NCBI GenBank assembly: GCA_037355855.1
Contig: CM074767.1
Span: 2,604,001 to 2,668,000, forward strand
Direction: 5' to 3'
Length of the DNA stretch: 64,000 nt
Source of the DNA: Pseudo-nitzschia pungens
Lineage: Eukaryota; Bacillariophyta; Bacillariophyceae; Bacillariales; Bacillariaceae
Shown: positions 43,851 through 54,789 of the stretch, piece after piece
Layout of the letters: each line of letters opens with the position of its first letter
Position numbering within the stretch: the stretch's first letter is position 1
Notes under the pieces: generated by a model
What the model was told of the DNA's origin: nothing
Seen by the model: only the letters and a program-made list of their open reading frames with translations
The model's database searches: none
Program-made: the position numbers and the translations under genes

Positions 43851-44009
43851 TTTTGGTACTAGCACCAAATCCAGCTCCTCTGGCACCACCAGCACCAAAT
43901 CCAAATCCACATGGGCAAGGTCTTCATGAAAGAAATTGAAATGAAACATTTGATACAACTTTTGACACAAGATGTTATCCCAGGTTTGTTTCTGACAAAC
44001 GGCAGAGGA

Positions 44010-44499
44010 TGTAAAGATTTCGCTCGTCAGCAAAACAGGGAGAGCATCAACAACAGTACAGCATGGAGTGCAGGCAGTTGGTTAGACTACAGAGGATACT
44101 GTTCAAGCGCTATTGCATATACCATGAGCACACTAGTTACCACTCTAGAGGTACATTAGAGATGTAAAGTATCGATGCCGGGCATGATGTGTTCTTTTAG
44201 AGGTTTAAACTGAGAGTATTCCAAAGAGTGAGAGCTCGGATGGAGCTCCGAATAAGTGTATTGCTGATTCATATGTCGGTAAAGGGTCAGGGTACGTAGG
44301 TCCCAGTACTTAATTCAATGTGCTGACCATACCTTTTACTGACACCTGTATTTGAATCGACGCGCTCGCTAACTTGCTCGCTAACTCGCTCGCTCGTGAA
44401 CTAACTGCAGGGGCTGGGTATCTGGTTATAGTACAAATCGTACACAATGACCATACCCCGATGGTAAGTGGCATAATATCGAGGTGAAATATCTTCATA
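44010..44499 (+). repeat. Left LTR (490 bp)
   Basis: Near-identical to 51062-51563. The interior following it begins GTCCCCGTGATTCATGCC. That sequence is not a canonical initiator-Met tRNA primer site. Confidence 0.85.
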
Positions 44500-45519
44500 G
44501 TCCCCGTGATTCATGCCAGTACTCAAAGGCCGTACATAGCTCCATGTAGATCCATAGTAATACAAGATACCAATCCAAATAAGCACTTGCTTCCCGTCCC
44601 CGGAAGAAAGATCTCCAGGTCAGGTCAATGGTCAAGATCGAAAGGACCTGGTACTGGCATGGATCATAATAGATCACCTTGTATCCGCGCTGCTTGTCAG
44701 ATAGCAAACTGCATCAAATATTGCAGCTTTCAATATCTTGTTTCTTCGAACGTACAACAGAGGCCCGGCTAATAGTAAAAAGAAAAATGGGGGGTTTGTG
44801 GACATCGTTCCAGCACTTAAGGACCTTTTGCCCTCCATGCTTTCAAAGACTGTCCGGCTGTTAGGGCCTTTTGCCCCACACACCAAATCTTATCCTGGCA
44901 CATCCCAAGATCATTAGCCTATTATAAATCATTCGTGTTTCAGTTGCTGTCGTCATACAGCTTATTTGTCGTGGTTGCATGGCTCAGCTGAGAGGTCATT
45001 TCAGCTGCTGTCTGCTAACTGCTGCCGGCACAGCTTGTGTCGTCCTTGGATCCAAAGCACGTTTCCTGGTTTGTTGATTCAATCATGAGCAAGCTGTCCC
45101 CGCAACAGAATTACTGTTACAAGGAACGCTTCTCCAATTGTTATCGTAGATCCAAAACGTTGCTCTTTGTAGGTCCAAAACGCGCTGCTCCTGCAACTCG
45201 TTCATACGGTCAATCATGAGCACGTGGTCGTCCCCAGAACAGTACAACCGTTACTGTTCCACTTGTTCTTGGGGGAATTGCTTGCCACTTCTCGTTTTCG
45301 TCAATCCGAATCTTCGCTGCTCCTGTAAGACTGTCATCGGAACATCAGCTCCTGATTCATAGCTCATATATTCGAACCACGCTGCTCCTGTAACGGGACA
45401 ACCGTTTCATTTGTAGGTTGTCCCCGGAACAGCAGCAGTTCTGTACTCATATCAAACATACAGTTCTGATGCCACAGTTCAATATTGGTCTCAATCCCCA
45501 ATCGATATATTGCTTCAAT

Positions 45520-45960
45520 TGGTTGTGGCAATCAGCGTCAGCGTTATCCGTACTAGAGTAACAACTCGTGGCAATCAGCGTCAGCGTCATCCGTACTAGA
45601 GTAACAACTCGTGGTTCCTGATCAAAGCATTTGATCAATCATATCAATCAGCGTCATCCGTACTAGAGTAACTCGTGGCAATTCAATCGGTCGTAGCCAT
45701 TCAATCGGTCGTAGCCATTCAATCGGTCGTAGCCATTCAATCGGTCGTAGCAATTCAATCGTCATCCATAGAGTAACTTGTTGTAATCAGCGTCATCCAT
45801 TAGTCATGGCAATCAGCATCAACTTGTGGCAATCAGCGTCAGCCTCATCCCTAAAGTAACAACTCGTGGCAATCAGCTTCAGCATCATCCGTAAAGTGAC
45901 AACTCGTTGCAGTCAGCGTCATCCGAAGAGTAACAACTCGTGGCAATCAGCGTTAGCGTC
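45520..45960. repeat. Tandem-like repeats in the LTR-element interior
   Basis: GGCAATCAGCGTCAGCGTCA with CCGTACTAGAGTAACAACTC recurs irregularly five to seven times. A 19-bp unit containing CAATCGGTCGTAGCCATT repeats four times at about 45680-45755. It is not coding. Confidence 0.75.
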
Positions 45961-46599
45961 AGTCGCCTGCTGTGAATCCACTCGTTTAGCGTCTGCTGCG
46001 GTATCGGTGTAAGGACAGGAATGTATCAATCCCTTCACTTTGCTATTGATCCGACTATTGATCTGTTGCTGTCAAGAGCTTTGTATCTAGCGTCGGCTGT
46101 GGGTCCACGTGTCTAGAAGTCGTTGGTTCGTTGGTATCGATCCGTTGTTATCATCCGGTTGCTATTGATTCGTTGGCATCGATCCGTTGGTATCGATCTG
46201 TCGTTCTGTAATACAGCAATCCATTGAGCGCTTTCAGTGTAAGGACAAGCTACATAGAGCACATTGTCCCCGTTGTTCTTTCAGTGGAAGCAGCATACAT
46301 GGAGATCGTGGTGAGCTTTCAGTGGAAGCAGCGTACATGGAGATCGTGGTGAGCAATTCTTCAGGGGAGACAGTTGTTTGGGCGTCCGCTTGTGGGGCAC
46401 GCCCACTTGTAGGGCACGTTTTCTTTCTGGTAGATCAGTCTTTCTCGTAGATCAGTCTTTGGGTACTACCGAAGACATTTCTTCTGTCACAAGCAAAGAC
46501 ATTTCCTCTGTCACAAGCAAGGATGGGCTTCTTGTTGAGGATATTGGTAGTTTCAGATATATTTTTTGCAAATGATTGTAAACATACAAGCCTTTCGGC

Positions 46600-46700
46600 C
46601 GTCATACAAGCCTTTCGGCCATCGAAGGAACGTCACAAACGTTCAGATTTTATATCTAGAAGACATACAGGCCTTTTGGCCGTCGATCCGTCCCTGGAGA
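46600..46700. repeat. Short CCTTTCGGCC-type repeats
   Basis: Three copies of ACAAGCCTTTCGGCC or ACAGGCCTTTTGGCC within 100 bp; a related GGCCTTTCGGCC palindrome occurs at about 51021 in the same interior. Confidence 0.6.
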
Positions 46701-46860
46701 CAGGATCTCGTTTGGTTCATTTTATTGCAAACATTGCAATCTTCAATTCTTTCAATATACATGGATACCCTATCCAATCGAGAAGAATGGCAATCACACT
46801 GGAACTGTCAGTTTGTCCAAGTGAAAGACGTTCGAAAAAAATATTCCAATCGATTTGGTC

Positions 46861-49800
46861 CAACCTGTTCCTCTCAGTGGTTGTGGCCAAGGCAATGGTA
46901 TTGGTCCAACTCTTTGGGCTTTGGTGTCAACAATTGTCTTCCGAATGATGCAACAGGCTGGGCATGGTGTCCATCTTATCACTTCATTGTCACTGCAACT
47001 GGTTTCTCTTGTGGGTTTTGCCTTTGTGGATGACACAGATTTGTTTTGTGCTGGCTCTGATTCCTCAACATCTGGTGAGGAATTGGCTGTTGATTTTCAG
47101 GAAGCTCTTGACAGATGGGCTGGTGGCATTATTGCCACTGGTGGTGCTATTGAACCTGCCAAATCCTTCTGTTATTTGATTGATTTCAAATGGACTGGAT
47201 CCGGCTGGGACTATCGCTCCATTGCTGACATGCCTGGTGACTTCTCTGTTGCTGACAAGAATGGCAATCGAGCTACCCTGGATCGGTTTGAAGTTGACCA
47301 TGCTGACAAGACCCTTGGGGTTTTTATCTCCATGGATGGCAATGAGGAAGCACAGATTGCTCACATGCAGTCCCAGTCTCAGTCTTTTGGCTCTCAACTC
47401 AAGGCTTCCAAGTGTGAGAAGCGCGCATCCCTCTACACCTTCAAGTATTCTTTCATGAAGTCTGTTGAATACCCCATGCCTGTCACGCAACTTGATGAGG
47501 CCACCTGGACTAAGATAATTCACCCAGCTCTTGTTCCTGTGCTGAATAAAGCAGGGATGTCACGGACATTTCCTAGACATGTATTCTATGGTCCTTCCCT
47601 CTATCAAGGCTTTGGTTTCATTCATCCATACCTCCTCCAAGAGTTTAGTCATATTGCCACTCTCTTTCAGGAATCTGTCAGGTCCTCCCAAACTGGTAGG
47701 ATTCTCAAGCTAACTGCTGAGTCTCTCCGGCTTGAACTTGGCATTCCTCTCCATCTTGGTGTCACACCATATCATCCTTTTGCTTCATACGTCACTCCTT
47801 GCTGGTACAAACATGTGTGGAAGTTTTTCTCTGTTCACCCTGTGAGCTTGTTTGAAGACTTCCCAGATCTTCCTCTGCTACGTTCCAATGACTGTTATCT
47901 CATGCAAGCCTTTGTCAACGCTGGCTTCAGAGGTGCTGACTTGTCCCTCTTGAACCACATTCGAATGTCACTCAAGGCTATTTCCCTTGCTGACATTTGT
48001 ACTCCAGATGGGAAAAGACTCTCTCCCATGGCTTTCCAGCTGACATCCTCCAATCACTTGAGGGATCATCTTGACTGGCCTAGATGTCCTCCATCTTGGC
48101 CTCCAGCAGCACAGCGCTTATGGACTAAGGCTCTTCAGACCTGTTTTCTTCCCCCCTGTCCACCCCCTGCAGCCAGGGCACTGGCTCCTTCTTTTCACCT
48201 TGGGCATTGGCTCTCTCCCCAGACAGCTTCTCTTTGGCCTTGGTTTATGTCTTTATCCACCAACAGAATATTCTTCAAAACTTCTACTGGCTGGATTGTG
48301 AGCACCTCCCAAGGCAGGGGCAGATACAGGGTCACTTCTGAACTCATTTCTGACAAACCAGCCTGTGCTGATGTGCTTGTCTGCCCTGTTATTTGCGGCC
48401 AAGTTGTACGCGTGGTTGGGTCCTCAGCTTTTGTTTCCGAACCTCCTGACATGGATCCTCTGGAGTACAATCCATTTGATTCTCTTCCAGACTCCCCAGT
48501 AGATGCCTTTGATGCACTCTGTGCGTCTCCAAGGGTACTTCTCCACAAATATTCCCTACCACAGGCTGGCTGTCAGCACCTTGTTGATGCTATTGAGAGT
48601 GGTACTGCCAGTGCTGTATGTGATGGTTCATTTGATCCGGACCTTCTCAGAGGAACTTCTGCTTTCATTCTGTCACCCAATACCTCCACCAAGACTGCTT
48701 CATTGTTCCTCACTGGCTGTAATTTTGTCAGTGGATCCCCAGAGGATCAATCATCCTACAGGAGTGAACTGGCAGGTATCATTGGAGTTCTCACCTGTTG
48801 CACTGCTCTGGTGAGTATCTTTGATATTGCTTCTGGCTCTATCAACATTGCCCTTGATGGTGACACAGCTCTCAAACAAGCTCAGGGATCATGGCCATTG
48901 GTTATTTCCCAGAAGTCTTTTGATTATGTTTATGTCATCAGAAACATGATTTCTGCCCTGCCAATCTCTGTGCACTTTCAGTGGGTTCAGGGACATCAAG
49001 CTGGAATCTTTCTTGATTGGTGGGCCCTTCGCAATCATCAGGTTGACAGTATGGCCAAGGCTTTTCTCTCTGTCCATAGAGCTTCTGCCCATCACTATCC
49101 CAGACTTGTGTTTGAGCACTGGGCCTTTTCTCTCAATGGTTGCAAGTGTTCAAGGTTTGATCAGAATGCTTTGCATGTTGCTATTTCTGGTCCTCCTCTT
49201 CTTAAATATTGGCAGACCCACCATGATATCCCCATTCCACAACCTGTTCTGAGTTCCATCCATTGGTGTGCCCATCTGTCTGCCTTCAAGCGTCTACCTC
49301 CTGGCATGCAAAGGTGGTTTGTCAAATTTGCTTCTGGCAGTATTGGTGTTGGCAACCAACTCCTTCACTACCAGTATCAGGACCACTCCAGGTGCCCATT
49401 GTGTGATGCAGACAACGAGAAGGTTTCTCATGTGCTCTCCTGCAAGGACACTGGGGCAGTACAGCACAGTGTGTCTGCCTTCACGGGACCACTGCAGCAG
49501 CGGCTTGAAGTTGAACAAACTGATCCATCATTGGTGGCTGCCATTGTGGATCTTCTCACCAGAGTTCGGAAGGGCCAGAACATTTATCCATCATCCTACT
49601 CCCTTGCAATTGCTTCTGCTGTCAGAGCACAGAGGACAATTGGTTGGCACAACTGGCTTCTTGGTAGGTGGTCTCCTCGCTGGTACCAAATCCAGGCTGA
49701 CTACTACTCCCACATTGGAAGCAAGCGCTCTCCCAAACGTTGGGCTACAGCTATCATCCATCAGTTCTTTCTTACCTCCTGGGATCTTTGGACCTATAGG

Positions 49801-50094
49801 AATGAACGACTACATGGTCCTGGGGGAACCCTTGATGCTGAACAACACCAATCTCTTGATGCTTCCATCACCTCTGAATTGGCAATTGGTGCAGCTGGTG
49901 CACTTCCCCAGTCACACTCCCTTTTACAAACCCCTTTCCAAGTCCTACAAGGTTACACCCTGACTGCCAAGCGGCAGTGGCTTGCAACCATCCACCTTGC
50001 CAGGAAGCAGTATGCAGCACCTGTCCAACCAGTGCAGCCATACCAACGAGAGGCTGCTCTCCTACGAGCCTGGCTTACTGGACCTCAGGGTTGA
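46861..50094 (+). pseudogene. LINE polyprotein fragment: C-terminal reverse transcriptase, RNase H, CCHC finger
   Basis: 1,077 codons without a stop, but the N-terminal part of the RT (and any endonuclease) is missing, so it cannot be functional alone. Visible: RT motif GCGQGNGIGPTLW; the catalytic FAFVDDTDLF at about 47018-47047; RNase H with AVCDGSFDP (about 48614), SYRSELAGIIGVL, ALDGDTALKQA and WVQGHQAG (about 48980). Then comes a CCHC finger CPLCDADNEKVSHVLSC (C-x2-C-x8-H-x4-C, about 49393-49443) and a Trp-rich C-terminal region. RNase H downstream of RT places it with RNase H-bearing LINE clades; the exact clade is not assigned. Confidence 0.85.
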
Positions 50095-50395
50095 TTCCAC
50101 TTTGTACCTTGGTTTTGTCTTCTGTTCCTGCTTCTCATCCTGTCATATACCTTTGATACTGGATCTTATCCCAATATCTTCCTTCCCATCTCATTTTCTC
50201 TCAAGTCCTTTTTTTGTGGGACTTGTTTTGTTCCTTTCCCTGTCTGATGTTCAAGGTTTGTTTGAAAAATTTGTCGTTCTACCACTTGGGGTCCTGACTC
50301 TCTGATGGAGGCGACGTTAAAGTCTGGTTACAGACTGAGTAATTTAGTTTCACCTTTGGTGATTAAAGTTATTTAAATACGTATATTATTATTAT
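46861..50395 (+). mobile_element. 5'-truncated LINE (non-LTR retrotransposon) with (ATT)n tail
   Basis: Flanked by a 19-bp direct repeat TATTCCAATCGATTTGGTC (46842-46860 and 50396-50414), part of which may be shared with the ATT tail. The left junction falls inside the reverse-transcriptase domain, as expected for incomplete target-primed reverse transcription. The 3' UTR after the stop at 50094 is about 300 bp and ends in GTATATTATTATTATT. This is the best preserved of the family copies in the window. Confidence 0.9.
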
Positions 50396-51061
50396 TATTC
50401 CAATCGATTTGGTCTGTGTGTTACTGATTGCGAGAGGCCCTCTCTCAGTGACAGTCCTTTCGGACCATAGACGATCAACCATCCAATCAGTCCGCCGATT
50501 GGTTCTCGATGGTTATCTCTGTACGTCACCTGGCTGCAATCCACACGTTCATTGCTTACGACTTGTAGCAATCGGTCCCCACTTACACCTGCTGATCGGG
50601 CTGAAGCTGATGGAGCCACCATCAAAGCTCTGTTTCATAGACACTGGCGTGGGTCTCGTCCTAATGTCCCGGTCTGTCTGTTCAGCAGCGAGTCCCCGTT
50701 TACATCACTGTGGATTCCGAAGAGACATTCGGACATCCACTGGAGGCACTGCGATGTCCATCGTCTTGTCAACGATTGAGTTTTACATCCAGCAGATGGT
50801 GGTTCTTTTCCATCCGGGAAGTTCGGATACAAGACGTCTGGGTACGACGCTTGTCTTCCAAGATCTCAGATGCCAGACGGTGATCGGCCGACTGTTTGTG
50901 CGTTTTTTACATCAATCGCCTGATGCCGTCGTGGATCAGGCATTTGGTTTTCTTCAAGGCTCTAGTCAGCGTCCTGACGTTGAAGGCATTCTTAACGCAT
51001 TTCGGCGATTTGAATGTGTTCGGCCTTTCGGCCGAACGACGAGACCTTGGGTCTGATAAAC

Positions 51062-51563
51062 TGTAAAGATTTTGCTCGTCAGCAAAACAGGGAGAGCATC
51101 AACAACAGTACAGCACGGAGTGCAGGCAGTTGGTTAGACTACAGAGGATACTGTTCAAGCGCTATTGCATATACCATGAGCACACTAGTTACCACTCTAG
51201 AGGTACATTAGAGATGTAAAGTATCGATGCCGGGCATGATGTGTTCTTTTAGAGGTTTAAACTGAGAGTATTCCAAAGAGTGAGAGCTCGGATGGAGCTC
51301 CGAATAAGTGTATTGCTGATTCATATGTCGGTAAAGGGTCAGGGTACGTAGGTCCCAGTACTTAATTCAATGTGCTGACCATACCTTTTACTGACACCTG
51401 TATTTGAATCGACGCGCTCGCTAACTTGCTCGCTAACTCGCTCGCTAACTCGCTCGCTCGTGAACTAACTGCAGGGGCTGGGTATCTGGTTATAGTACAA
51501 ATCGTACACAATGACCATACCCCGATGGTAAGTAGCATAATATCGAGGTGAAATATCTTCATA
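51062..51563 (+). repeat. Right LTR (502 bp)
   Basis: Differs from the left LTR by one extra CGCTCGCTAACT unit in a (CGCTCGCTAACT)n tract and about three base changes. Confidence 0.85.
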
Positions 51564-51567
51564 AGGA

Positions 51568-52193
51568 AGAGATGGATAGAATGATTATGGAAGCAATTAG
51601 GTGGATTATTATGACTGAGTTAGAATATTTCTTTGTTATAAATAATAGGCTTGACCATTGATATAAAAACTAGTAGTATTTCTATTATGATGTGTTAACA
51701 GCAGTGGCAATCTTGGCAAAGTTTAGTAGTCGTCTTAGTTGTATTTTTGGTCTCTCCTTAGTAGTCATCTTGGAGGCAGTAGTTTGTCAATGTACCGTAT
51801 GCGTAGATTACAAGTGGAGCCATAGTGGTACATTTTTAATTTTTGCCCGCCTCCACGAAAAGTTTTGAAATTCCAGGGACTTCGATTTCGGACACAACGA
51901 TTCTTCGGAAGCAGTCGATTTCGATTACGATTTCTTCGGACACAGCGGATTTCACTTTCGGTTACGTCCTTATCCTTTTTTTTGGACACGACTTTGATTC
52001 CGATTGCGATATTGCATATATATATACACATTGCATGTTACATGTTATACATTGGGAGTCTCCGGCACACCGGTTCCGGGGACTATAAACTTGAAACAAC
52101 AATAGGCTGATTTAATTCCTTGTACGTGTCAAGGGATGGAACCAAGGGCAAAACGTCCTGGGCAAAACGTCCAACGGTTCACCCCCTCTTTTT
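51568..52193. other. Right part of the split AT-rich element, then unidentified sequence
   Basis: 51568-51790 continues the sequence interrupted at 44009. From about 51840 there are TTCGGACACA repeats (51893, 51935). No gene is seen. Confidence 0.4.
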
Positions 52194-53276
52194 TTTATAC
52201 TACGAATCAGCCGGGTCTCTGATAGAGAACTGCAATATTTGATGCAGTTTGATCTCTGATAAGTGACATGGATACATCCCTGAATTTCTGTTATGATCCA
52301 TCCAAGTGTCCTGGTACAGCAAGCAAGAGTATTGGTGTCCCCCTGGGAGTATCTGTTTCCGGGGACCAGTATAGTTGCTCAGTACAGGCACTAGCATGAA
52401 TCACGGGGACTATGAAGATATTCAAGTGGTGCTATGATCTGTGCTAGCAAGGCTCCTGTGTAGGAGAGTGTACTGAGGCTACAGGCAGCAGCCTCCAGTA
52501 ACTGACTAACAGGTGCTGAGCTGAGTGCTAGGGCTGTGTGCTAATTGGTAGCATACAGGCTTAGCAACAGGCTTAGCAACAGGCTTAGCAACAGGCTTAG
52601 CAACAGGCTTAGCAGCAGGCTTAGCAGCAGACCTATCCTGTTTAGTATGGATGCTAGCAGAGTTTACTAGGGCCGTCGTGTACGATATGTACCAAACGTA
52701 CGTACCCCGAGTAAAGCACCATTTATTATGGTGTAGCTAGATGCTACAGGGTTAGGGTTGCTAATTGCTACGAGATACTGAAAGATGCTAACCTACCTTG
52801 ATACAATGCTAAGATACGATGCTACCGCCGGGGTCGGGTCATTAGTGTATAATATGTACTATGACTGTATACCCGACCCAGACAGTTACCCAACGCGTTA
52901 GCACAAGCAAGCACACGATTGAATATAATTAAGCGGAGCTACGCTACTCCGATACGCTACCCGTAGAATACAGTACCAGAGCTACGGAGCTCTGTTATTA
53001 TACGAGTTAGCGGAGCGCTGTCACGATACAGAGCTGAGCGCTTTGGCTCAGCTCCCACGATATATTCACTCTTTTCTTTTCACTCTAAAATAAACACATC
53101 CTATCACGCCCTCACCATGATCGATTCCAATGTACCTCTAGGGAAGTACCTTGTAGTAACTGAGTGTATGCAATAGAGACTGAACAGTATCTTCTGTAGT
53201 CTCACTATTTGCCAGGACTCTATGTGGTATTATTGTTATTGTTATCCCCTATTTGCTGACGAGCAATATCTTTACA
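52194..53276 (-). mobile_element. Old LTR-element fragment: LTR (52411-53276) plus start of interior (52194-52410)
   Basis: Reverse-oriented relative of the 44-51.5 kb element. The LTR/interior junction TCACGGGGACTATGAAGATA corresponds to the junction at 44490-44515, and the interior carries AAACTGCATCAAATATTGCAG as at 44708. The LTR ends GACGAGCAATATCTTTACA. It is about 866 bp, longer than the other LTRs, and contains a 12-bp tandem array. The interior is truncated at about 52200. Confidence 0.65.
52556..52632. repeat. 12-bp tandem repeat GGCTTAGCAACA
   Basis: About six copies head to tail, the last ones changed to GGCTTAGCAGCA, inside the old LTR. Confidence 0.85.
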
Positions 53277-54789
53277 GTCGTAAGGTTTAAGATTAAGGTT
53301 ACTTGTAACACTGGTAATTTCAGTGTAGGGATACGGAACGTGCGCCTGTCAATTCTCTCAATCGTTCCGGTATTTTACTGTAAGCCTTACATGATTTTCG
53401 CACTCGTAGTTCCATTGATCAATGTTCGGATATAAAGTAATCTTACGAAGTAAGAGCTAGACGAACTACCGTACGAAATTTCTAACAGATGTCCTCGGTC
53501 TACATAGGTACGCAGAACCAAGGGATAGCTGTTAGGAATTTCGTACTAATGCAGATGTCTCGACAAGAAAAAAAAATTACGCGCAGTTTTCACTCATTGA
53601 CGTGATGAAGCCGAATTGAGAATAGGAATTGATGTGCGTAAGTTACCCATATCGCGAGGTCCAAAAAAATACTTCGCTCTGTATTTTACTGCTTTAATTC
53701 GCAGTGCCGAAATACATTTTGCGCGTACGGTACCCAAGGTAGAATTCGTAATATTACGTACCGTAGGTAAATGGTGTGTATTTTCATGAAAAATAAATAT
53801 TATTTCTGTATTGTTATCATCGTTCGGTGGATCAGTTTTGAGAGAATCGAGATTCTTTCTACAAGTTCAAGCTTTGCAATGCGTAATTACGGTAAGGTTA
53901 CAAAAAGTGCTTCTAAATTTTTGGAGCAACTGCACGATTGGTGCCTTTTTTTAAAAAAAAATCAAATCGGTAAGAAAGTGGAAAACGAGAACCACGGGTA
54001 CAGTAGTAATAATGCTTTATTACTTCTCTAATGTGCTGAAGAGATACAATTATTACTATGCCAGGATTCTCGTTATTTCTGCATTCACGACGTGACAGGT
54101 GCGCATTCTTAATGTAATTCTGATTTTATGGGGCTAATAAAAATCTGCTTCCCCAATTTTTAATCTTGCGAAAACAATGCAGGTGAGGAGAATGCAGGTT
54201 GTGATCAGAATCAAGATGGCATCCAGATGCCACAAGAACCAAGTTCAGGAGGTCACCGAACAAACGAGTCCTTCCGTCGTCCGCTTTTCCTTCTACAGAA
54301 TCATACTCATTTTGGCAAAAACGTAGGGGTGTGGTAAAAAATCTTGCTGGTACTTGTACGGTAAGCCTTACGGCACAAAGTAAGATTAACCCAAGACTTC
54401 TCGCGCCGCTAAACTTCTCGCGACGCTGACACAAATTCCGAGAACACAAACATAGCCGCTCGAATGCTACGCTGAAACTGGACCTCTCGTGTAGTACTTT
54501 AACTCACGAGAAATCTACGTAGCACTGTAGGCATCTACGAAATAGGAATGAGCACTGCAGAATTTTTCAATGACCAAGTTTCCGATTTTCCGATGAACAA
54601 CGAGATTCTACGCTAAACAAAACATCACCGTGATATTCTCGCAATTTCACATTCATTTCGGAATCTAGCTCACATTTTGAAAAACTTTACCCACACATCA
54701 ACCGATTGAGTTCTAAAACTTGTCAAAACCTGTTGACACACAGCATTTTACAGAACATCCCACCAACTTCTTAGTCAATATACTCCAAG
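53277..54789. other. Host-type intergenic region upstream of the aminotransferase
   Basis: GTAAGGTTAC-type motifs return here (about 53294, 53891), marking the right edge of the transposon island. It includes a hairpin at 53466-53550. No gene is supported; a few short frames are not convincing. Confidence 0.55.
53466..53550. repeat. Imperfect 80-bp hairpin (possible MITE)
   Basis: GTACGAAATTTCTAACAGATG on the left pairs with GCTGTTAGGAATTTCGTAC on the right. The core (ACAG-TGTCC...GG-A-AGCTGT) resembles the centre of the foldback element at 35035-35115. Confidence 0.65.

Larger units (their letters stand above)
41165..43941 (+). pseudogene. Unidentified transposon-type gene, frameshifted and split by a retroposon
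   Basis: An open reading segment follows a possible splice acceptor (TTATTCTGCAG, ending at about 41169) and encodes a charged stretch (ERAKAEDINNLLTVIKTGAG), a Ser-rich stretch and a Pro-rich tail (LPHPVPMLAPAPMQAPAP). Near 41822 the Pro-rich reading continues only in the next frame (PVPIPVLVPKPVLPMPAPV), so a frameshift is likely. The tail is then cut by the retroposon at 41902 and resumes at about 43869 (NPAPLAPPAPNPNPHGQ) to a stop near 43941. No family is recognised. Confidence 0.4.
44010..51563 (+). mobile_element. LTR retroelement without recognisable gag/pol (LARD-like), containing a LINE insertion
   Basis: Two direct LTRs (44010-44499 and 51062-51563) begin TGTAAAGATTT and end ATATCTTCATA. 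They differ by about three substitutions plus a 12-bp duplication (CGCTCGCTAACT), so the insertion is recent. A 4-bp target duplication AGGA flanks the element (44006-44009, 51564-51567). Removing the LINE (46861-50395), the interior is about 3 kb, repeat-rich, and shows no protease, integrase or reverse transcriptase motif. It probably depends on another element's proteins. The orientation is assigned arbitrarily. Confidence 0.8.

Noticed and set aside
45520..45960. Repeats in the LTR-element interior that could suggest a CRISPR array
   Set aside because: Repeat lengths and spacings are irregular, there are no cas genes, and the context is a eukaryotic retroelement.
50409..51056. 215-codon frame right of the LINE insertion
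   Set aside because: It lies in the LTR-element interior. When the LINE is removed the frame gains no recognisable gag, pol or other domain, and a competing frame is equally open.
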